Part shown: piece after piece, positions 6,678-13,745 of the stretch
Layout of the letters: each line of letters begins with the position of its first letter
Numbering within the stretch: the stretch's first letter is position 1
Source: Acidobacteriota bacterium
GTDB taxonomy: Bacteria; Acidobacteriota; Blastocatellia; Pyrinomonadales; Pyrinomonadaceae
Length of the DNA stretch: 18,512 nt
Assembly (NCBI GenBank): GCA_023436495.1
Contig: JAEZIT010000017.1
Coordinates: forward strand, 1 to 18,512
Direction of reading: 5' to 3'
Made by a program: the position numbers and the translations under genes
Notes under the pieces: model-generated
The model's database searches: none
Seen by the model: the letters and a program-made list of their open reading frames with translations, nothing else
Told to the model about the DNA's origin: nothing

Positions 6678-6899
6678 GCCACTGAACCTGCCTATTTCAT
6701 TGGCGTTTGGCATCCACAGGCCACTGTGGAAAATCTGTGGAAAAACTTTGAAGCTTTCGGAAAACTTCTACGTCCCTAAGTTTTCCACCTTCGTCCACAT
6801 GCGTTTCCTGAATCGAGCTATGGAAAAGTGGAAAACTTTTCTCAAACGCTGCAATTAAAAGAGATATCGATGCGTAGTCCCTGAACTGCGTGTGGATAT
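6661..6899. repeat. DnaA-box cluster between dnaA and dnaN (oriC, right part)
   Basis: Matches to the DnaA box TTATCCACA, mostly as the variant TTTTCCACA and its complement TGTGGAAAA, are crowded here. They are at 6661-6669, 6669-6677, 6710-6718 (GCATCCACA), 6725-6733, 6736-6744, 6781-6789 (TTTTCCACC), 6791-6799 (TCGTCCACA), 6827-6835 (AGTGGAAAA) and 6891-6899 (TGTGGATAT). Two copies of TGTGGAAAA are spaced 11 bases apart, so they face the same side of the helix. An open frame runs through the cluster on the minus strand but has no family features. Confidence 0.75.
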
Positions 6900-6933
6900 C
6901 TTTTCCCTTGACCTCATGCATAAATTTCGCTAA

Positions 6934-8370
6934 CTAGCTGCAAAGACTATCAATAAGCTCGCTGATCATCCTGTGGAAATTACGGTCGTCCTTCTGCATC
7001 GCCTCGATCTTGTCAACCGAATGCATAACAGTCGTATGATGCTTGCCGCCAAACTCTCTGCCGATCTCCGGAAAGCTGCTTTTGGTCAGCCGCTTGCATA
7101 GATACATCGCTATCTGCCGCGGCTGGGATATCGCCCTCGCATTGTTCTTGGATTTGAGTTCTTCAAGCGTCAGCTTATATTTGGAAGCCACGGCCTTCGC
7201 TATGCGCTCCATCGTGAGGCCTTCTGGCCGCTCTGCGTCGATTATGTTCTTCAGTGCGTCCTGTGCAAGCATTTTAGAGATCGGAACGCCCCTGAGGCTC
7301 GATATGGCCACGAGACGGACAAGAGATCCTTCAAGCTCGCGGACGTTGCTCTTGATCTTCGACGCGATAAAAATTGCTATGTCGTCCGGCAGCATGATGC
7401 CGTCCATATCCGCCTTGCGTTTCAGAATGGCAACCTTTGTCTCCAGGTCCGGCGGCTCGATATCGGCGATCAATCCCCATTCAAATCTCGAATGCAGCCG
7501 CTCTTCGAGGGTCGGTATCTCGCGCGGCTGGCAATCCGACGAGATCACTATCTGTTTCTGGTCGTTATGAAGGGCGTTGAATGTATGGAAGAACTCCTCC
7601 TGCGTACGTTCCTTGCCAGCCATGAACTGTACATCGTCCATCAGCAGAACGTCGATCGAACGATATTTGTCACGAAACGCCGGGGTCTTGTCATACCGGA
7701 TCGCATTGATCAACTCGTTCATGAACTTCTCGGACGTGATATAAGCAACGCGCAAATGGCGGTTGCGTTCTTTGATCGAATGCCCTATCGCATGCATCAG
7801 ATGCGTCTTGCCCAATCCTACTCCGCCGTAAATGAAGAGCGGGTTATAGGTCTTTCCGGGTGATTCAGCTGCACCTAGTGCCGCCGCGTGTGCAAACTGA
7901 TTGCAAGATCCGACGACGAATTTCTCGAACGTATACTTTGGGTTAAGCGAATTTTCTACGGGTTCGATATCGACGAAATTGGGCGAAGAGTTTCTGCCGG
8001 GCTTTCCTGCAGGCCGCATCGAAACCGGAGCTGCCTCTTCCGCGGCAGTGGACCGTTGAGCCTCGACGGATTCGTCACCGTCTTCGAACATCGTTTCAAC
8101 CGCGGCATCCGATGCTTCGATCTGCCACTCCAGCTTATATCCGCTCCGGTTTATGCCTTTCAGCGTTTCTTCGATCAGATCCGAATAGTACGAGCAAACC
8201 CAGTCCTTAGTGACCTGACCCGTCCGCAGCACGATGACCTGACGCTCATCATCCTGCCCGTCGAACTGTATCGGCTTGAACCATGAATCGAATATCTGCT
8301 TGTTCAAGCGCTTTTCTACCGCGCTTAATACGTTCTCCCACACGTTCGTTCGTTGTATCGTTGCGTCCAT
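6934..8370 (-). CDS. dnaA: Chromosomal replication initiator protein DnaA
   Basis: DnaA binds DnaA boxes, oligomerises with ATP, opens the origin and recruits the helicase. All four domains can be seen in the 478 residues. Domain I (1 to about 85) begins with VWENVLSAVEKRL. A low-complexity linker follows (about 95-140). The AAA+ domain III has Walker A GGVGLGKTH (182-190), Walker B LLMDDVQF (242-249), the arginine-finger region RLHSRFEWGL (291-300) and sensor 2 NVRELEGSL (342-350). Domain IV carries the signature GGKHHTTVMHSVDKIE (441-456). Length is normal. The ATG at 8368-8370 is preceded only by a weak GGAT. DnaA-box clusters lie on both sides of the gene, which suggests autoregulation and a bipartite origin. 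Confidence 0.98.
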   Translation of the reverse strand: MDATIQRTNVWENVLSAVEKRLNKQIFDSWFKPIQFDGQDDERQVIVLRTGQVTKDWVCSYYSDLIEETLKGINRSGYKLEWQIEASDAAVETMFEDGDESVEAQRSTAAEEAAPVSMRPAGKPGRNSSPNFVDIEPVENSLNPKYTFEKFVVGSCNQFAHAAALGAAESPGKTYNPLFIYGGVGLGKTHLMHAIGHSIKERNRHLRVAYITSEKFMNELINAIRYDKTPAFRDKYRSIDVLLMDDVQFMAGKERTQEEFFHTFNALHNDQKQIVISSDCQPREIPTLEERLHSRFEWGLIADIEPPDLETKVAILKRKADMDGIMLPDDIAIFIASKIKSNVRELEGSLVRLVAISSLRGVPISKMLAQDALKNIIDAERPEGLTMERIAKAVASKYKLTLEELKSKNNARAISQPRQIAMYLCKRLTKSSFPEIGREFGGKHHTTVMHSVDKIEAMQKDDRNFHRMISELIDSLCS

Positions 8371-8400
8371 GATCTTTATCCAAAAATATGATTAAAAGTG

Positions 8401-8674
8401 CTTAAGCAAAAGCATATCCTCGGTGCTGTTTAAGCAATCCGTTACCGGCAGTACAAAAGACTGTGCAAGGTCTTGCGATACGGTCGGTTTGTCCACCAAG
8501 CCAAGCAAGCTTAAACTATTTTCCACAGACTTTTCCACAGTGCTGTGGAAAGCTTGCTTAAAGCTTAATGTAAAACATTAAGTTCTTTGTTTTCAATAGT
8601 TTACGAGGATTATCTTTTCGAAAACGGCTCACAGACTAACATAGAAAAATAGGGATTGCAAACTAAAATCCACA
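8401..8674. repeat. DnaA boxes and GCTTAA repeats upstream of dnaA (oriC, left part)
   Basis: This gap of about 370 bases between dnaA and the divergent NuiA-like gene holds two perfect TTTTCCACA boxes (8519-8527 and 8531-8539, 12 bases apart), an inverted TGTGGAAAG (8544-8552) and AAATCCACA (8666-8674). A second motif is interleaved: CTTAAGCAA (8401-8409), TTTAAGCAA (8429-8437), AAGCTTAAA (8507-8515), TTGCTTAAA (8554-8562) and AAGCTTAAT (8561-8569). The dnaA promoter must lie in or near the 8371-8440 part, but I cannot place it with confidence. Confidence 0.7.
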
Positions 8675-8743
8675 GAGCCTCGAAAAATCATTTAACACGA
8701 ATTTAACGTCTTTACAGACAGCCATTTGGCACATTTCCGGGGT

Positions 8744-9208
8744 ATGTTAGACTATCAAAAACCGGTCGATCTTGAGCTTGAAATGGCCAAAATCTCAAAA
8801 AAAAATTCATCAGGCTCCAGCGGTTTCGGGCGAGCGATCGAAGGCCTGATCGGGGGACTCGAATACGTCAGCGAGACCGATGCTCCGTTCGAGTTGGTCA
8901 GCGGCCCCCGGATGGATGAGATCTCCGTTGAGTTGGTCCGAAGTCAGTTCGGAATAGGCGACGACGTTCGGATCGAAGAGGTTCCGGTCGACGAATTTTT
9001 TAAGCGACTGACCGACGAACGCGACTGGTTTGGTCCAGCTGAAAAAAAGCGTGCAGAACGATTTCGTAAATTGGCTGACGAACTTTCCGACCGCCTGTCC
9101 CAGCTCAAGGTTTTCCGTGCCGGCCGTGTGCGGATCAACATCTACATCGTGGGACTGGATAGTAACGGACAGCTTGCCGGGATCAAAACCCGGGCGGTTG
9201 AAACGTAA
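8744..9208 (+). CDS. Nuclease A inhibitor (NuiA)-like protein
   Basis: The protein resembles NuiA of Anabaena, which inhibits the non-specific nuclease NucA by binding its active site. The match spans the whole family domain: a GLEYVSETDAPFELV segment, then VPVDEFFKRLTDERDWFGP, a helix KKRAERFRKLADEL, then RVRINIYIVGLDSNGQLAGI and the final KTRAVET, with the C-terminal VET shared with NuiA as I recall it. The start is uncertain: ATG at 8744 (154 residues), ATG at 8783 (141 residues, close to the family length) or TTG at 8726; none has a good ribosome-binding site. The gene diverges from dnaA across the left part of oriC. No NucA-type nuclease is nearby; the S1/P1 nuclease at 12777 belongs to another fold. 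In other bacteria the family is sometimes found without NucA, so the target here is unknown. Confidence 0.82.
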   Translation: MLDYQKPVDLELEMAKISKKNSSGSSGFGRAIEGLIGGLEYVSETDAPFELVSGPRMDEISVELVRSQFGIGDDVRIEEVPVDEFFKRLTDERDWFGPAEKKRAERFRKLADELSDRLSQLKVFRAGRVRINIYIVGLDSNGQLAGIKTRAVET

Positions 9209-9234
9209 AAAGCCGGACGCATTGCACGCCCGGC
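9207..9234 (-). terminator. Intrinsic terminator of the DUF2807 gene
   Basis: On the minus strand GCCGGGCG (9234-9227) pairs with CGTCCGGC (9219-9212) with one G-T pair, followed by five T (9211-9207). It overlaps the last bases of the convergent NuiA-like gene. Confidence 0.7.
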
Positions 9235-9261
9235 CATGATGTTGAATAAATAAGTATAAAG

Positions 9262-9960
9262 CTATTTCTGCGTGATGCTGCTAGCTCCGCTCGAACGCTT
9301 GATCAGGTTCGCAGGACTTCCGGAATAAACGACCCTGCTTGCTCCCGAAGCGTCCGATTCCAATCTATTTACAGCAAGCACCTCAACTCGGCTGGCGCCG
9401 CTCGCATCGACCGAAGCGTCCTGGGCCTGCAACCCCGCCGTGTCAACATTGCTCGCTCCGCTTACGTCGACTGTCAAACGCGTGGTTTCGCCCGCGACGC
9501 TGATCTTCGACGCACCGCTTGAATTGATCCTGAGAGACCCGTTCTTCACGTTGACAGCCGATATCCTCGATGCTCCTGAGGCATCGATGCTTTCCAGATC
9601 ATTCATCGTGATCGTCACGCGGACCGGTGTGCTCATATTGATGCGGCCCTCAGATTCGAGATGAAGCACGCCGCCGCGGACCTCTGTTTGTATTCGGGGC
9701 AGGATGTTATCGTCCGCTTCTATCCGAACGGACTGCTCCTTGCCCGAGGTGATATCGACATGAAACATGCCGCTGGCGTCAATTCCGCTAAATTCTGCGA
9801 CATTCCGCTCTTCAGAGGCCGGAACGCCCGAACCGGTGACCGGCCGGTCGATCGAGATATTAAGAATGCGGCCGGAAACACGGCCGAATGAAAATAGACC
9901 CGCAACGGCGACACCTACGACAAGCGTTGCTGCAAAAACTATAATTCCTACCTTTTTCAT
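9262..9960 (-). CDS. DUF2807 (head-GIN) surface or periplasmic protein
   Basis: The 232 residues start with a signal anchor or signal peptide (about 4-26), followed by a domain of the DUF2807 type (putative auto-transporter adhesin head). The signature FSGIDASGMFHVDIT (57-71) and VRIEADDNILPRIQTEV (78-94) open the domain. The second half has six SGAS repeats at residues 128, 148, 167, 187, 205 and 224, a spacing of 18-20 residues that fits turns of a right-handed beta-helix. The function of this family is not known; an extracytoplasmic place is likely. A strong GGAGG ribosome-binding site (complement of 9965-9969) fixes the ATG at 9958-9960. A terminator at 9207-9234 follows. The DUF445 gene lies upstream on the same strand with a 136-base gap, so cotranscription is possible but not shown. 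Confidence 0.88.
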   Translation of the reverse strand: MKKVGIIVFAATLVVGVAVAGLFSFGRVSGRILNISIDRPVTGSGVPASEERNVAEFSGIDASGMFHVDITSGKEQSVRIEADDNILPRIQTEVRGGVLHLESEGRINMSTPVRVTITMNDLESIDASGASRISAVNVKNGSLRINSSGASKISVAGETTRLTVDVSGASNVDTAGLQAQDASVDASGASRVEVLAVNRLESDASGASRVVYSGSPANLIKRSSGASSITQK

Positions 9961-10096
9961 AATTCCTCCGAGCCGTATATTCAGCTAGAAGGGAAGAACG
10001 GAATCCGACGTCAAAAAGTTCGCTAAAATTCGAGCGACCGCAAATTTATTGCCTGGATCTGGGAGGTTTCCGTAATAGAAGACGAAAGTCTACGGT

Positions 10097-11725
10097 CTAT
10101 TTCGCGAATGCCCAATAGGAAAGTATCGCCTGGACAATGCCGATGACCAGTCCGAAAAAAGCGCCGAACAACTCAATAGTGCGTAGATGCTCCTTGGCGA
10201 CAGACATCACCAGCGATTCGAGCTTTTCGGCCGGGTATGTATGTATCTTTTCGCGTACAACGCCGGCTACATCGAATTCCTTGATCGCTTCAGGCAGTTT
10301 CTGATGAACGGCTGTGACGATGGCATCGGTCAGCGACGTGCTGGCCTCGCGCATCTTGGAATCGGGAAGGTGGTCGGAGAGACGGCCGATCGGTGCGGAC
10401 AGCAGCCGGTCGATCTGGCTCGACAGTACGGAATTGACGATATTTGAGGTTTCCTCGCGGCTGAGTACGCTCAGCAAACCTTTCGAAAGCATGTTCTTCA
10501 GCTTTTGTTCCGATTCCGGGTGAAGCGTCTGCATTATCGCATCGATGCTGTGCGGGCGAAGCTTCTCCAGAGTATCGGTCAGATATGCCGAAACGCTTCG
10601 CATCGTCTCGTCACCCTGCAGCAGCGACAGGACGCTCTTCGTTATTTGCTGTTTCAGGCGGTCAAGTTGTTCGGGGTTGATCGTGCCTATCACCTCCGGC
10701 AGCGGCCGCGACATCGCTCCGTCAATACTAGTGTTAATGAAATTCCGGGCCTCTTCGGCAAAGAAATCACCCTTCAGTGTTTCTTCGATGCGCTTCGGAA
10801 GGCTTACATTGACAAGGTCATCCACCTCGTTCAACAGATTTTCGCGCGAGACAAAGATCTTTTTAAAGAACGGCAGCCCTTCGTAATACTCATGAACCTC
10901 ATGTTTTATGAGCGACCCGATCTGGTTCCGTGTACGTTCCGCCGCGGCTATCTCCGTCAGGTGATGAGCCATCGGCGAGATCTGCGCCGTCGCTTTTTCC
11001 TTCAGCAGAGCCACAGCATCGTCAGTGAACATTTCGCCCAGAGGCGTTTGTGTATTCGCGATATCATCGAGGCGGCGGCTTATAAAATCACGGATCTGAT
11101 TTTCAAACGCCGGCGCGCGTACCGCTCCGCGAATGCGTTCTTCAAGAAAGCCGACGATCTTTTCAAACGATTCATCATCAACGACTTCGGACACGCGCCG
11201 TGACAGAACATCATCGACACGGCGTTCGACGAAGTTGCGGATCGTTTCTAGCGATTCCTCGCTTTTCAGAACGCCCTCAATATAAGCGGCGACCTTTCGC
11301 TGCAAACCCGAAATGGCGTCCAGAACCGGTTCGCGAACGTTCTTCGGCAGAGCTTCGATCAACGAGGGATAATCGCGCGACAGGACCTCGTCGGTGTAAG
11401 AATCAACAACGCCCTGGATCTTTCGCCGTAGAAAATCCTTTCCTGTAAGTTGTTCGAGGATCGTCTCCTGCGACACTAGCTCGTCTCCGACGGCTTTGCC
11501 TATCGCGTTCGCAAGGCGGTCGCGATGGCGCGGTATCATTCCCTGAGGAAAGATCGTGATTCCGAGCAGCTTGACGGGGTTTCGCGGGCGAAAGAGCATT
11601 CGCACCGCTAGCCAGGCACCGGCATAACCATGCACCGTGGCAAATATGATCAGCAGCGAGATCTGTACCCACAGGTTCTTAAAGAACGGTTCGACCGCGC
11701 TGACAATATCGTTAAAAAATTCCAT
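10097..11725 (-). CDS. DUF445 family membrane protein
   Basis: The 542 residues match the DUF445 (YheB-like) architecture. An N-terminal membrane segment (about 18-45) is followed by the family motif RMLFRPRNPVKLLG and FPQGMIPRHRDRLANAIGK. A long, charged, probably helical and coiled-coil middle comes next, and a C-terminal membrane segment at about 519-538 (FGAFFGLVIGIVQAIL) ends the protein. The motif before that segment (EKIHTYPAEKLESLVMSV) is also typical. The molecular role is unknown; a large helical domain held to the membrane at both ends suggests a scaffold. The middle appears to contain repeated modules of about 80-90 residues (for example VERRVDDVLSRRVSEVV and ISRRLDDIANTQTPLG). 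No ribosome-binding site precedes the ATG; instead a hairpin and T-tract end three bases upstream, described separately. Confidence 0.9.
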   Translation of the reverse strand: MEFFNDIVSAVEPFFKNLWVQISLLIIFATVHGYAGAWLAVRMLFRPRNPVKLLGITIFPQGMIPRHRDRLANAIGKAVGDELVSQETILEQLTGKDFLRRKIQGVVDSYTDEVLSRDYPSLIEALPKNVREPVLDAISGLQRKVAAYIEGVLKSEESLETIRNFVERRVDDVLSRRVSEVVDDESFEKIVGFLEERIRGAVRAPAFENQIRDFISRRLDDIANTQTPLGEMFTDDAVALLKEKATAQISPMAHHLTEIAAAERTRNQIGSLIKHEVHEYYEGLPFFKKIFVSRENLLNEVDDLVNVSLPKRIEETLKGDFFAEEARNFINTSIDGAMSRPLPEVIGTINPEQLDRLKQQITKSVLSLLQGDETMRSVSAYLTDTLEKLRPHSIDAIMQTLHPESEQKLKNMLSKGLLSVLSREETSNIVNSVLSSQIDRLLSAPIGRLSDHLPDSKMREASTSLTDAIVTAVHQKLPEAIKEFDVAGVVREKIHTYPAEKLESLVMSVAKEHLRTIELFGAFFGLVIGIVQAILSYWAFAK

Positions 11726-11728
11726 CGT

Positions 11729-11793
11729 AAAAAGAATGGATAGCCTGCCGGGTCTTTACTGGGCGTTTGCCGGCCGCGTCCCTATTCCATTCT
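11729..11793 (-). promoter_or_regulatory. Terminator-like hairpin directly before the DUF445 start codon
   Basis: On the minus strand AGAATGGAATAG (11793-11782) pairs with CTATCCATTCT (11743-11733) with one bulged base. An inner GCCGG pairs with CCGGC. The stem ends in TTTTT (11733-11729), then ACG and the ATG of the DUF445 gene. It can end transcription from the gene at 11796-12179, and could act as an attenuator for the DUF445 gene. Confidence 0.55.
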
Positions 11794-11795
11794 AT

Positions 11796-12179
11796 TTAAA
11801 ATATCTGAAACCCTTTCGAACGCAGGCAAAATTCGGAAAACTCCTTCAGCCAGTCATAGCTTACGCTATAATTTTTCCACTGTTCGTCCTCGTCGCGATG
11901 GAGGGTCATGTCGTCGGGAGCATCCGTTACCGTCAAATCGGCAAAGATCCGCTTGCCGGGCGATAGTTTCGGCAGGACGTGGTCGCGGATCTTTTCGCCG
12001 ATAGCGTGTGCGTCATCCATCTCGACCTTAACGCCAGTGGCGTTATAGCCCATCTGTCTTATGCGGCCCTCGCTGATCATGTCAAAGCTTTTGATCAGCT
12101 CGAGCGCGGCCTTCCAGTTCCATACGTTCGAAGTGAACTCGAATCCTTCGGAACTCATATCGTGCAATGTGAAACTCAT
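11796..12179 (-). CDS. Conserved-looking hypothetical protein
   Basis: The 127-residue soluble protein has no signal peptide or membrane segment. It contains a helix at about 19-33 (VWNWKAALELIKSFD), a strand VKVEMDDAHAIGEKIRDHV, the segment GKRIFADLTVTDAPDDMT (75-92) and a C-terminal WKNYSVSYDWLKEFSEFC. I do not recognise the family and give no function. A GGAG ribosome-binding site (complement of 12186-12189) lies six bases before the ATG, and codon use resembles the neighbours, so the gene is real. A probable terminator lies between it and the DUF445 gene. Confidence 0.72.
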   Translation of the reverse strand: MSFTLHDMSSEGFEFTSNVWNWKAALELIKSFDMISEGRIRQMGYNATGVKVEMDDAHAIGEKIRDHVLPKLSPGKRIFADLTVTDAPDDMTLHRDEDEQWKNYSVSYDWLKEFSEFCLRSKGFQIF

Positions 12180-12267
12180 AAATATCTCCAGAAAAATGCT
12201 AAACGCCGAACGCCGCTTTCGTCAACAAAGTTCCTGAAGATAAAGCAGCTTTTCCCGAAGGCAGATC

Positions 12268-12294
12268 AAAAAAGAGCGACGCATAACGCCGCTC
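12268..12294 (-). terminator. Intrinsic terminator of the small CxxC protein gene
   Basis: GAGCGACG (12274-12281) and CGCCGCTC (12287-12294) form a stem with one mismatch and a CATAA loop. On the minus strand six T follow (12273-12268). Confidence 0.7.
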
Positions 12295-12325
12295 CTTTTC
12301 GTACTACACAGGGGAGAGAACCAAA

Positions 12326-12583
12326 TTAATTGCCGCCGACGTGTTCGCTGGGCGGATAAAAATATGGGCCGGATGTTTTAAAATCGGCCGGATCAAAATG
12401 CCGGCGGGCACCGCAATCCAGACATGAGCGGTACGAGGAACTACGGGTCGTGAACGGCCGGCTCATTTCCTTGTGCCAGCAGCCGAAAAGCTTTCCGATA
12501 ATGCCGATCTTCTTTCCGAACGGAATTTCGCTCCGGTTGATGATCGCCTCCGCAATCAAATTCTGTTCTAACACTGCCTGCAT
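12326..12583 (-). CDS. Small CxxC protein, possible metal site
   Basis: The 85-residue protein has a Cys-x-His pair (Cys35, His37 in FGCWHKEMSRPFT) and a CxxC pair (Cys54, Cys57 in YRSCLDCGARR), which together could hold one zinc ion. A conserved-looking tail DFKTSGPYFYPP follows. The first 25 residues seem helical. I recall similar small proteins from Acidobacteriota but no known function. A strong AGGAGG ribosome-binding site (complement of 12594-12599) lies 10 bases before the ATG at 12581-12583. The gene ends in an intrinsic terminator and is divergent from the S1/P1 nuclease operon. Confidence 0.72.
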   Translation of the reverse strand: MQAVLEQNLIAEAIINRSEIPFGKKIGIIGKLFGCWHKEMSRPFTTRSSSYRSCLDCGARRHFDPADFKTSGPYFYPPSEHVGGN

Positions 12584-12776
12584 AACGTACTTACCTCCTC
12601 ACAAAAATACCAATTGATCCGTGTTCCGTAATAAAGAACGAATCAAGCAGAAAGTTTTGCATTATTTTGATGTTTTTGGGGTACACAGGTTTGTTCGGAA
12701 AGTCCCCGGTCGGGCGCGGCTTTCGCTAATTCCTTTATTTGGTTAAAATCAAATACGGACACACCCGGAGCCGAAA

Positions 12777-13745
12777 ATGAAAAATAACCTTGGATTTACC
12801 GCTTTTCTTACCGTTTTGATCTTGTTTTTCGCCATATCCGCCTTTGGTTGGGACGATACTGGACATAAGATCTCGAGTTATATTGCGTGGCAGCAGATGA
12901 CACCCGACGTCCGCGAAAAGGTCATTGCCGTCCTGCTCGAAGCACCTGAGGACGCACAGCTTTCCACGTTTTATCTGCCGTATAACTCGCGTTCGGACGG
13001 CGCGAAAAAGCTAGAATTCTTCATGATCGCCAGCACTTGGCCGGACATCGTACGCGACCGCAAATTCCCGAATCGATTTAAGAAATATCACAAGGGCAAC
13101 TGGCATTATTCGGACGATTTCTGGCGGTCGGTCAACGGGAAGGTGGAATTTCTGCCCGCCCCTGATGATGGTGGCAAGGCGGTCGAAAAGCTCTTCGAAT
13201 TTGAAAAGCTTTTACGCGATCCCTCCGGCGACAAACATGAAAAAGCTTTGGCGGTTGCATGGATCGAGCATATCGTAGGCGATATCCATCAACCGCTTCA
13301 CACATCGGCACGTGTCACCGAAACCGAACCCAAAGGCGATCAGGGCGGTAACTTGTTTCACCTCACGCCTGCGAACACGCCTCGCGACCAGCAGGTAAAT
13401 CTGCACTGGTTCTGGGATTCGATCATCGGCAGAAACATTACGCGGAAAAACGACGCTTGCGATTCGGATTACGTAGACCCCATCGCTCGTTCGCTGATGA
13501 AAAAATACTCGTACGACAAACTGCGCGGCCGCATAAACGGCGGTAAATACGAAGAATGGCAGGACGAAGGCGTCAAGCTCGCGATCGCGGACGTTTTCTC
13601 GTCCGACCTTCGCCGTAACGAGATGCCTTCGAAACAGTACACTCAAAAGGCGTTCAAATTGTCCGAACAGCAGTTGGCAATCGCCGGATATAGAATGGCC
13701 GAGATTTTTAACTCGATCTTCGGGGCCGCTGGCACGAATCAATAG
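12777..13745 (+). CDS. Secreted S1/P1 family nuclease
   Basis: S1/P1 nucleases are exported enzymes with three zinc ions that cut single-stranded DNA and RNA and often remove 3'-phosphates. The 322-residue protein has a signal peptide ending before Trp25, which becomes the N-terminal zinc ligand. All nine ligands of the family can be placed by spacing: Trp25, His30, Asp90 (STWPD), His110 (GNWHYSD), His165 and Asp169 (EHIVGDIHQ), His175 (QPLH), His210 and Asp214 (HWFWD). The GDQGGNLFHL loop is also typical. The length is normal and the enzyme should be active. A GGAG ribosome-binding site (12767-12770) lies six bases before the ATG. The next gene begins on the base after the stop codon, so the two are cotranscribed and probably translationally coupled. 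The extracellular or periplasmic place suggests nucleic-acid scavenging. Confidence 0.95.
   Translation: MKNNLGFTAFLTVLILFFAISAFGWDDTGHKISSYIAWQQMTPDVREKVIAVLLEAPEDAQLSTFYLPYNSRSDGAKKLEFFMIASTWPDIVRDRKFPNRFKKYHKGNWHYSDDFWRSVNGKVEFLPAPDDGGKAVEKLFEFEKLLRDPSGDKHEKALAVAWIEHIVGDIHQPLHTSARVTETEPKGDQGGNLFHLTPANTPRDQQVNLHWFWDSIIGRNITRKNDACDSDYVDPIARSLMKKYSYDKLRGRINGGKYEEWQDEGVKLAIADVFSSDLRRNEMPSKQYTQKAFKLSEQQLAIAGYRMAEIFNSIFGAAGTNQ

Noticed and set aside
6697..6921. Minus-strand open frame of 74 codons between dnaA and dnaN
   Set aside because: It covers the DnaA-box cluster, has no ribosome-binding site and no family match that I recognise.
10069..10096. Hairpin AGAC-TTTC-GTCT after the DUF445 stop as a terminator
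   Set aside because: The stem is short and A- and C-rich sequence follows on the minus strand instead of T.
10505..11203. Plus-strand open frame of 232 codons inside the DUF445 gene
   Set aside because: Antisense to a clear DUF445 protein; composition is that of a shadow frame.
12721..12749. Promoter for the S1/P1 nuclease operon (TTTCGC-17-TAAAAT)
   Set aside because: The -35 match is poor; a promoter must be in this gap, but I cannot place it reliably.
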